Shown here: positions 48,147-57,297 of the stretch, in pieces
Position numbering within the stretch: position 1 is the first letter of the stretch
How the letters are laid out: each line of letters opens with the position of its first letter
DNA from: Rhodosporidiobolus odoratus
Taxonomy: Eukaryota; Basidiomycota; Microbotryomycetes; Sporidiobolales; Sporidiobolaceae
DNA: 64,000 bases
Reading direction: 5' to 3'
Assembly (NCBI GenBank): GCA_034387635.1
Contig: JAOANU010000019.1
Location: 1 to 64,000, forward strand
The notes under the pieces: model-generated
The model's input: the letters and a program-made list of their open reading frames with translations, nothing else
Told to the model about the DNA's origin: nothing
The model's database searches: none
Program-made: the position numbers and the translations under genes

Positions 48147-50290
48147 TCACCAATCAATTACCTCCGTATGAAGCTCAACCTCTCCAGCCCCATCCGCTGC
48201 CTCCCCAAACGCGATTTGACGCTGCCTGCGAGCAACGCCGCGACGGACATCCGAAACGACCGACGGCGGTCCACACAAGCCGATACCCACTGTAGAGCCA
48301 GGAGCGGCGGAGGTGAAGAGGGTGTTGAGGGTGTTGAGGAGGGTGGGGATGTCGGGACGGTGGCGATGAATGGTCCAGAGTACATGCGACAGGGCGCTGA
48401 GTCGAGAGCTCGAGTAGTTAAAGTGCGAGCAAGTATGCAGAAGATTGAGTCCGGGGGTAGCTGAAAGACTTACGAGTCATCAGAAGCGCTTTTTTCGAGT
48501 CCTCCTGCGTTGATCACTGCGTTCTTTCCATCAAACCCAATGGCTGGCGTCGGAGTCTGGGCGGCGGATCTGAATTCCTCTCCGGTGACATAGAGGTCGA
48601 GCTTGAGGAACGCGTCGTGGTTGAAAAGATGATGAAGAGCGCCCCCAAGCTGCTCGTCGAACCAAGTCTTCGCTTCTGCGAGAGCCGAAGCACGATCGTC
48701 AGCGCATTGAACGAAGTTATGAGACCAAGGCAACGGGCAAGGAAAGCCCACCTTCATTCCTCGCCGCCCAATGAACCTCGATCCTCTTCAACCCCTTCAC
48801 CTTCGGATCCTCCCTCATCACCCTCCCGGCCAACTCTTGTGAAGTCGCAGTAATGAAGCTCATACCCGCTCCTCCAGAGATGATCGATAGTACCATGACG
48901 ACCGAGACCGCCATTGATGAGACCGCCGTCGTGGGGACCGTCTAGGAGGACTGGGGTGGTTGGGTTTGCGGAGGACGCGAGGCGGAGAAGGCGCGGGCCG
49001 AGGCCGGCAGAGAGTTCGGCGCGGAAGACGAGAGTCAAGTGACTGGGGGAGGCCTGCGGAAGAGGCAAGGAGCGAGATTGTCAGAAACGAAGCTGGAGAG
49101 AGGGAAGCGACGCCGGAAAAGGCTGACCGTGCTATACGGGTCGGAGTACGGTGCATTCGTAACAGTGTAAGGATGACTCTCGAGCGGAAGGACCTCTAAA
49201 AAATTGACAAAGAAGTGTTGGCCCGCCGTCCAGCGGTGAGGGCTGTTTTGCGGTAGGCGGATCGAGACGCGAACGGCGTCCCCAGCGAGACTTTCGATCC
49301 GACCTTGGGCAATGTGACGGCGGTTGCTCATGAGGATGAGCCCGAAGCGCATGATGACCGAGGTGAAGTGGACCGCAGAGGTGGCCGAAAGGTAGTGCTA
49401 TAATGTCAAGAGCTGTACGTGCAACTGACGAGGGTTAGCGGAGAAAAGTAGCGACGAGGGGTGAAGGAGCGCACATTATCACAATGGATGTAAAAAGAAT
49501 ACGCTGAAGATGATGGCCGAAACGATGTGGAGTAGCTTGGAGAGCTCATAGAACCGGCGACGGAGGGGAGACAGCGAGCCTCAGCACAGCCAGACGAGCG
49601 GGACTAGTGCTGCAATACCCGTCCTATCGAACGATCGGATAAGCACTGTAGGTGAAGAAGGGAACAACGCCACAGGGCTTACCAGTGATAATACAAGGAA
49701 TGAGGTATAGTCAGCGACCTATAGCGGACGAAAAGGTAGGGAACCACTCACGAAGTCGTGGTTGACATGCCAAGCAAACTCAAGCTGTGAATAGCCTTCG
49801 GGGCTCGTACCGTCATCATTGGGGCGTTTAGTCGCGCCTTGGACGACAAACGGGAAAGTGTGAAGGAGAGAAAGGATGACTGCGTATCGAGTCGTCGAGC
49901 CCGGCCAGCAGCAGAAGGAAAGCCTCACCGCAAAGGTCTCTTGCAGAAGAGATGCGACAGCCACTGATGGAAGACCTGCACAGCAGAGTCCTCTCGCATC
50001 TGCGGGTCGAGCGGGCGGAAGGGGCAAAACGCGCTATCAGTCGTGCTCCGATGTTGACGGTAAAGCTGATAGCGTACATTTGGGTGCTTCATCCCAGGGC
50101 AGTACGTCCATTTCCGCCACTTCGGAGACAGCGCAATTGCCGGAATGACGGCGAAGCAGACTTTTCGCCACATCGGCGGCGAGGGCAATCATCCCGGCTC
50201 AGCGGGTGACTGAAGACAGTGTGGTATGGTTGGGCGAGCTGAGGACCCGCTCGTGTCGGAAGGCGAGGTAGACGACGAGTTCAAGTGAGA
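48147..50290 (-). pseudogene. Ferric/cupric reductase (FRE family), decayed
   Basis: Relic of a membrane flavocytochrome metalloreductase. Recognisable blocks are VFHQWLSHLF and ILSLLHTFPFVV (heme-His helix), HWTGIAALVPLVWL, LRRRFYELSKLLHIVSAIIF, and MRFGLILMSNRR. The FAD-domain start is RVSIRLPQNSPHRWTAGQHFFVNF, then HPYTVTNAP, with SGGAGMSFITATSQELAG (NADPH loop) and TVGIGLCGPPSVVSDVR near the C-terminus, ending TEVIDW-stop. Breaks: an in-frame TGA at 49581-49583, a one-base frameshift at the A5 run 49492-49496 (T5 on the coding strand), another near 48890-48900 before the NADPH loop, and exon-phase mismatches near 49720 and 49900. The start could not be placed. Sequencing error could explain one break, hardly all. 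Confidence 0.7.
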
Positions 50291-51443
50291 CGAAAGAAGC
50301 GAAGGAGTCAAAAAACAGCGGTTGTGCCACGCTATGCGGAGCACAGGGCTCTAGGTCATCCTCAAGCAGCACTACTTCTCGTTGCTGCTGGCGGGGGCCT
50401 CTTCTAGGGTACTGAGTCCGGCAACAAGCGATGCCTCGTCTGCTCTCACTCCCTTAGACCAGCTCGACGATTTACCGAATAAAGAGCGACGAGCATGTCT
50501 AGGGTTGTTTGTTATTAGTTTGGCTGATTCAACGAGCGGATACGTTGATTGCGAGGGAGGAAGGCGAGTATGGCGGTTTATAGATGACAGCCTTGGCTAT
50601 TCTGACTGTGTATAAGCCGGCGGGCGCGGATGGTGGGAGAGCGGACGACAGCACATGTTGATATTCGTAGGCTGTTGACGCTATGTAGCAGGCCAAAAGT
50701 AGCGTACGACGGTGTCAAAGCGAGTTTGTGTGGGAGTGAGGAGTTGCAGATTGATTACAAAAGCGAAGTCAGCAAAATTGCAATAGGGAGAATGGCTCAT
50801 TACAAATGTTCGCTGTTTATGCTGACCTCCGCACCGCTCCTGTAAAGCCATGATCTACGGCAAGTAGTACATATCGCCCTAAATAACAGCCTCACATACG
50901 TCGCTCGTCCCTTCAAGCCCATGTCGCCGTTCTCTTCTCGTCTCGATCCGAGGTGTGTCGGTGGGACTCTGTTGCTTTCTTCGCCCACAAATTAACCGAC
51001 TCTTGTCTGCCCCCTCGCCCATTCATGGTCGAGCATAGGAACCGACAGCGGTCTTCACACGAATAGTCAACGCTTGTACCCGCGCCAGAACCCTGCTCGA
51101 GCGGGGTCGAAGGACAAGCCAAATCTGTGGACTCTTCTCCCGCCTCGCCCACTCAAGTCTGCCCTGCCTTGGCCTCTCATCTGCGCCCACCTCCGTCACC
51201 GACGTCGACGTAGCATCGCTCACCGCCCCCCCAGCGCCAAACTGATGCTTGCCAGCCACTCTGAACCGCATGTTCAGATTCTGACTGGCTTTTCCTCCTG
51301 ATTATTACGCTTCGTTCCGCCTCTTCTTCCTCAGAGCGGCTTGCTGGTTCTCTGGTATGTATTTCTGGGGCTGCTCTGCTTCCTTCCTACCACCCCGCCC
51401 TCCTCCACACCCCGCCGATAACTCCGCATCTTTTCACGTACTC
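50291..51443. other. 1.1-kb gene-free stretch
   Basis: Upstream of the reductase relic (minus) and of the unknown gene at 51444 (plus). Short open frames only, none with exon-like structure or a family motif. Confidence 0.45.
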
Positions 51444-52287
51444 ATGGTCTCAGTCGACCTCTCCCTGCCTACTAAGACCTCGCAATGCTCCGCTGCCTCT
51501 CCGCGTACCTCCTTCACACCCTTTCCATCCGTCCTGCCACAGTCTGATTGCCAGACAGACTCGTTCACGCTCTTCCCGCCTACGTCGCTCGTCACTTCCC
51601 ACCTCTGGCCCGCCGTCCTCTCCTTCAAGAACGACTCGGCGGCGCTACTCAGGCTTCTGAAGCAGAACTCGGATTTCGTGAGAAGGTGCCGAAGGGAAAT
51701 GAGGAGGAAAGGGTGTGGTGCAGAAGGAGCCGGGAAAGAGGATGAGTGGGAAGGTGTTGCAGTTCGGCTTGAGCAGACAGAGGTGCGTTTTCCGCTGTGT
51801 CTCATTCAGAGCCCTGCTCCCCCCGCAGGTTCCGCGAAGGCGTTGCTAATCCTTCTCTACACTTTTTCTCCCCTTCCTTCTCCCCTACTTTCTGTCTTGC
51901 TCCTTCGTAATTCTCTGCCTCTCCTTTACCCCGCCATGACCCTATATGTAGGCTCCCTCGCCAACCTCCCCACCCCATATCACCTATCTAACCGTCCCCG
52001 CACGCTCTCCCTCCCGCGACAAAGCCCGTCTCCGCTGCCGTCACCAACTTTTCATAACCTTCCCCCTCCCCGCCTCGTCTCCATCTCTACTATCCACCCT
52101 CACAAGCGATGATGAAGGCGTCAAACTGTATTTTGTGGCGGGAGGAGCGGGTTTACCTTCGGTCGTGGTGACCGATTTTGATGCGTTGTTGACTCCGCCG
52201 CCTTCGCCACCCCCGTTCGGCGGGGTGGACCAGCAGAAAGCGCAGCGGGCTGTGATGAAGGAATTGCCGTTCGTGAAGGTAGGTTGA
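51444..52287 (+). CDS. Hypothetical protein
   Basis: Two exons with an in-phase junction. MVSVDLSLPTKTSQCSA... to GVAVRLEQTE is followed by a 169-nt intron (51783-51951). The second exon starts APSPTSPPHITYLTVPAR, continues ARLRCRHQLFITFPLP, then VKLYFVAGGAGLPSVVVTDFDALL, and ends AVMKELPFVKVG-stop. About 225 residues. The first exon has a helical block LWPAVLSFKNDSAALLRLLKQNSDFVRRCRREMRRK. I do not recognise a family. The ordered, non-repetitive sequence supports a real gene. Confidence 0.5.
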
Positions 52288-52626
52288 AGTATCGGGCGAG
52301 CGAGGCTGAGGTATCAGGTGTGAGGGTTGGTAAGCGAAGGGGAGAGTGATATGTGTAGAGGCAATCAGTTCAATTGTACATAGCTCACAATCAAGTAGTG
52401 TAGTATGCCATTCGTCCACTGCTTGTCTTTGGCAGCAGGTACGGCGAAGCGCTGCGGCCTTGAACCGCAGACAAGCGAAGAGAATCCATTTCTTCCTTGA
52501 CCTCGCTGATGGACTTGTCAAGCTGGAGCCATGGACATATAGGTACCAGCAGACGCACTGTTCGGCGATGTAGTATAGCCTTTGCATGGCTGCAAAGAAC
52601 CACGGGGATGAAGAGAGAAAAGAAAA
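52288..52626. other. Intergenic stretch
   Basis: 340 bp between the unknown gene and the oldest displaced PRPP-synthetase fragment. No coding structure is seen. Confidence 0.4.
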
Positions 52627-52781
52627 GAGGGGAAGAAAACCGTCCATGTATCGCCTGCGACCAGCTGTCCCCAGACCTTCACACCGCTGCATCCACTCGT
52701 CCCCTACCTCGACGGAACTGTTCGACCCCTTGATAAGCGTGGCGGTTTCTTGGAAGCGCCCATCAGGCGGAATCGTAGGTC
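52627..52781 (-). pseudogene. Oldest displaced C-terminal fragment of PRPP synthetase (R0)
   Basis: Reads RPTIPPDGRFQETATLIKGSN, against [25 protein letters not shown] at the resident gene end, and continues into matching 3' UTR. It is clearly more diverged than R1 and has lost the stop codon. Its 5' edge (GTCGAG, 52781) is fused directly to the 3' UTR end of R1. Confidence 0.75.
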
Positions 52782-53134
52782 GAGAGGGGGGGAAGAAGAG
52801 AAGAAACCCGTTCATGCATCGCCCGCGACCCGCTGTCCCCACATCTCCACACCGCTGCTTTCACTTGTCCCCTACCTCAACGCATCTAGTGCGACCCCTT
52901 GATCGGGGTGGCGGGTTCTTGGAAGCGGACACTGGGCGGAATCGCAGGTCGAGGTGTCGGCGAAAGAGGTGTTTCGTCGATGACCCTGCTCATTTGGTAG
53001 TGGACACGGGGATGCAGGTGACATGGAGAAATGGGCAACGTAGAAGTAGGGTCAGCAATAGAGGTAGAGACGCTGAAAAGGAGAGAAGAGCATACTCCGA
53101 ATACGGAACATTCGTAAAAAGTGTTGAAATCGAC
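52782..53134 (-). pseudogene. Displaced C-terminal fragment of PRPP synthetase (R1)
   Basis: 353 nt matching 54476-54828 with no net length difference. The part covering coding sequence and intron differs at one base in about 245. The 3' UTR part differs at roughly 7 in 105. It contains the [13 protein letters not shown] exon end, the terminal intron and the last exon with its stop. Beyond 53134 the match degenerates to a short patch (53140-53164) that holds indels exactly where the resident exon reads RRSHYGE. Confidence 0.88.
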
Positions 53135-54475
53135 GGTTCACAGATAGTGAGAACGCGGAACTGGATACACGCTTGACAGTGTTATTTCATAGTGCAGCCT
53201 GTAGGTCTGTACAGATAATCAGCATACCGATAGGAAACAGGTCAATTACAAGGTTTAGCCCGACAACCGAGAGAAGTCATCACTTCCTCTTGGCAACCTC
53301 GGTCTAGACAGTGTAATTTCAACCGAGTCAGAGCTCTAGCAGCATACTACGAGACAATTCTGCAGACCCTTGGTGGCAGCGATGAGAACACTTGCGGGCA
53401 CCGCAAGGAAGAGGACCCGTTTTGAGAAGGTCACAGACAAGCAGTAGCGAAATCTACCGTTTCAGATGCTGGAGGGGCCAAGCGACCCACAAATCCTGCA
53501 CTCTGGACTTCTCACTGCGTATCCTGCAGACCAGGTAGTATTACTGGTAGAACCGGGGCACGCTGAAAAAGGCCACTCACGGTGTGTGGCAGGGCAGGTC
53601 CAGTCATACTCGGTCCCACAGTGTATCTGCTACCTTACTCAATCTGAGACTGTATCATAAGTGTCTGCATGAGCTAGGGAAGCCTGTAATTAACAGGTAA
53701 AATCAGTGGAGCCTGTCTGCCAGTGCCCATCGAACTTGTAGAGTCTGTTTACGCAGGCTGCTCCAAACAGGTACATAGCGTATTGTTAGTGCCCAAGACT
53801 AAACACTACAAGCTTTGCAGCCCGGAGCCCTCCCGTCTGCATTTGCAGTCTTTGCAATGCAGGACACCCCCACTGTTGAATGTCCGCTGGATAGGCAAGG
53901 TTCATGCCGTGTACGCGGCCAGTGCAGCCAGTTCTCGCGTCAGGCCCCTCTCCAGCATTGAAAGATTGACAGCAGAACACGAGGTGGTGTCGATGGATCA
54001 GCTCCTCCTTCCTCGGGTTGCAGGCACATTATCCTACTAGTGTTTGTCCCCACTGGCTCTGTCTGAAGCCCCACTCAGCCCGCAAAAACAGCTGACCTGC
54101 GCAAAAGGAGCTTTAGGAAGCGCTGCATGGCATAGTGTGAAGGATCCAGAAACAGGCGGGGCAAAGGACAGCTGCGGCCCGGGCAAGCGGAAGAAGTGGT
54201 AGATATGATAGCACATGGAAGGCATAGCTGCGATAGAGAGTCTGTCCGTCAGTACAGTCAAGAGATAGAGCCTCCAGGTGAGACGTACACGGACAGACCA
54301 CCGTTGAGTCAGGTCAAGCAGGGAAAGGACAGTAAGCGAGGCATTCCCGTTCTACCCTCTTGCTCTCAGTACGCAGCTCGCTTGCAAAGTCCACGGCTCT
54401 GTGCGAGTATTAAGCACTGTATTCGTTGGCGAGGTATCGTTGCGGCCCCAAGCCAGAGTGAAAAGCGTGAAGGAA
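53135..54475. other. 1.3-kb segment between PRPP synthetase and its displaced 3' end
   Basis: No gene recognised. The longest plus-strand frame (53723-54040, 105 codons) matches no family I know. No nuclease, reverse transcriptase or transposase motif is seen, and there are no terminal inverted repeats. Confidence 0.55.
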
Positions 54476-54828
54476 GAGAGGGGGGGAAGAGGAGAAGAAA
54501 ACCGTTCGTGCATCGCCCGCAACCCGCTGTCCCCAGACCTTCACACCGCTGCTTTCACTTGTCCCCTACCTCAACGCATCTAGTGCGACCCCTTGATCGG
54601 GGTGGCGGGTTCTTGGAAGCGGACACTGGGCGGGATCGCAGGTCGAGGTGTCGGCGAAAGAGGTGTTTCGTCGATGACCCTGCTCATTTGGTAGTGGACA
54701 CGGGGATGCAGGTGACATGGAGAAATGGGCAACGTAGAAGTAGGGTCAGCAATAGAGGTAGAGACGCTGAAAAGGAGAGAAGAGCATACTCCGAATACGG
54801 AACATTCGTAAAAAGTGTTGAAATCGAC
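54476..54828. repeat. Direct repeat, resident PRPP-synthetase 3' end (R2)
   Basis: Resident partner of R1. It includes the functional last exon, the terminal intron and the 3' UTR of the PRPP-synthetase gene. Confidence 0.88.
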
Positions 54829-56988
54829 TCTCCATAGTGAGAACGGCGAACTGGACGAGATACAGCGTATCAGCGCATCTCAGACACCGCAGGAGAGGCC
54901 TCGCAAGCCAGAACGGGGAGTTGCAAGCGAGGAAAAGGCGATCTAGCGCACCTGCTTCGGCCAAAACGTGCGACACGTCGATTTCTCGAACGCGCTTGCA
55001 TCCCGCCTTGTGCTGTACGTCGTACCGAGAGCGTGGGAAGGCAGCGGAGATGAGTGGGAGGGCAGAAAGAGGAGGAAAAGACGGTTTGATCGTATGTAGT
55101 CGGGAGGGGGTCGTAGGCGATGCAGGGTTGAAAGGTGGGTCAGCACTGTGCGTCCACATGCGTAGCGCGCACAAGAGAGGGGTGCGCTACGGCCAGAGAC
55201 GCTGGGCGAGTGATCCTCTGTGAAGGAAAGGCGAAACTAAGGGAAGAAGTTGGGAACTACTGTGACTTACGTTACCTTGCGGAATAGTATTTGTTACAAT
55301 CAACTTCTCGATCTCACTCTCATTCAGAATCTTCAATGCCTTGCCACTCAAAATCCCATGCGTCACGAGAGCCAACACGGTCTTTGCTCCTCCGGCCAAT
55401 AAATGCTTGGCCGCGAGGGCGAGGGTACCACACGTGTCGGCCATGTCGTCGATCAGGATGGCGGTCTTGCCTTCGACGTTACCGACCAGGACCATGCGGG
55501 CAATTTCGTTGGCTTTTTTGCGCTCCTTGTGGAAGAGGGCAAAGTCGAGGTCGAGGTTGGCGGCCATGGAGGAGGCGCTGTGGGCGGCGAGGGCAGACGG
55601 TGGTTGTAATCGAGTAGGAGGGAGAGCAGAGGTGGCGACGATATCGGTAGAACGGAGTTAAGCATGTGAAGAGAGCAAGAGAACGTGGGGCATCAGCGGA
55701 GGATTCTCTTCAAGGACGGACTCTCCTCATGCGGCCTCCCTCGTCCAGATAACGGAATCCCTGCTGTATCACACAGCGATGAGCCTTACCGCTTAGCACC
55801 ACCCGCATCTGGTGAAACAATGACCGCATTCTTGATCTCGCGTCCCATCGTTTCGCGAAGGTATTGAAGCATGGTCGGTTCGGCGTAGAGCTGCGGTCAT
55901 GTGCGAGTCAAGTACATCGAGCAGTAAGAGGTGTCGGAATTCGGGGAACGAGGATGAGATAGGACGAGAGGAGAAAGACGAGAGGGCGATCGGGTCAGTC
56001 GATAAGTATAGAGTGGGGGTAGACACTGCGGCGTACGCTGCGAGGGAAGACTGTCAGCTCAGTGTGAAGAGGTAGGAGAGAGGCAAAACGCACTTGTCAA
56101 CCGGGATATCGAAGAAACCCTGAATCTGGGAAGCGTGAAGGTCCATAGTCTGCGAAACCGCAAAGCTCGTGAGCTGTGTTTCGCCGTCAAGCTTGTACAG
56201 TGCAGACTGACGATAACATGGTCGATGCCCGCGCCCTGAACCAGCATGTTGGCGACGAGCTTGGCAGTGATTGGTGCTCGTGACTTGTCCTTTTTGTCTT
56301 GACGGGCGTAGGGGAAGTGGGGGCTGCGCACATAGTCCAGAGCGATCAGCTATGCCGTATTCCCTCGAGAAAACGGCGCAGCGGAACAGAGCAGAGACGA
56401 CGCACACAACCGCGGTAATGCGGCGAGCAGAGGCTATCCGGAGGGTGTGAGCCATGATGCAAAGCCTGCAGGTTGCGTCGCAAGTAGCAGCGTGGTGAAT
56501 TTCGTCAGCGCACTGGCGAACGGTAGCAGAAGCAGTAACAAGAAGGGAGTCAACGCACTCCATCAAAGCCCCGTTGGTGGTGGTTTCCTCACTACTCGCG
56601 GTTGCAATGATGTAGACATCGGCTTCTCGTACAGATTCGTGGAAGGTGACCCTGCATGCATACAGAGTAATTGGGCGAGGGGTGTCAGCGTAGCGGGAGA
56701 GACAAGATTGAGGCCGACCAGACCCGAAGAGGGAGGGCCAAGCCAGACGGAGGAGACGCACGAGAGTTCGCCAGAAGGGAGGGTGACGATGCTGCTGCTT
56801 CCCAAGGGCAGTCCTAGCCTCCTTGCGATGAGCTGAGCGAGTTGCGGGTGCGAAGTACCTGGAGTTATGAGTCGCGGAGGAGGGAATTGATGAGAGTGAG
56901 GAGGAGCAACGGGTCAGACAAGGGGAGAATGTACAGGGAGAATGAGGAAGTTACCGCTGAAGATCTTCAGGTTCTGATCGGATGGCAT
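54580..56988 (-). CDS. PRS: Ribose-phosphate pyrophosphokinase (PRPP synthetase)
   Basis: Makes PRPP from ribose-5-phosphate and ATP for purine, pyrimidine, His and Trp synthesis. The start [12 protein letters not shown] joins [31 protein letters not shown]. Further blocks are [55 protein letters not shown] (ATP loop), [77 protein letters not shown] (PRPP-binding loop) and TNTIPQGN. The end is [33 protein letters not shown], then [19 protein letters not shown]...PIKGSH-stop across a terminal intron. That last exon is a tail longer than usual for the family. The extra downstream copies keep the same frame, which supports it. About ten exons. Confidence 0.9.
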
Positions 56989-57297
56989 GGTACAGTCTAG
57001 CAGTCTAGCAGTGTAGAATAGAGATCAAGTGGGGACGGGATTGGAAGCTGGGAAACTGGAGCGGAGCGGGTCACCCGGATCTCGTCCATCATTACTTCCT
57101 TTGCAGTCTAGACTAGCTTGCAGTGCTACTAGAACTAGATTAGGACTGTCTGCTGTTGAGACTGTTCTTCTGCCTGAGAGAAGTGTTGTAATTCTCTCGG
57201 TGTTTGTCCAAGCTCCCTTTCCAGTTGGCGATTCCACAACTCTGCTCGATCTCTTCTAGAGAACTCCCTAGACTCACAGAGCACAAGGGGAACCATC
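56989..57297. promoter_or_regulatory. Divergent promoter region, PRPP synthetase / RCM1
   Basis: 309 bp between two divergent starts. It contains the tandem decamer tctagcagtc near 56995-57010. No known site could be assigned. Confidence 0.4.

Noticed and set aside
52782..54828. Direct repeats read as LTRs or a long target-site duplication
   Set aside because: The repeat is the PRPP-synthetase C-terminal exon with its intron; the interior has no element genes, and one boundary is coding sequence.
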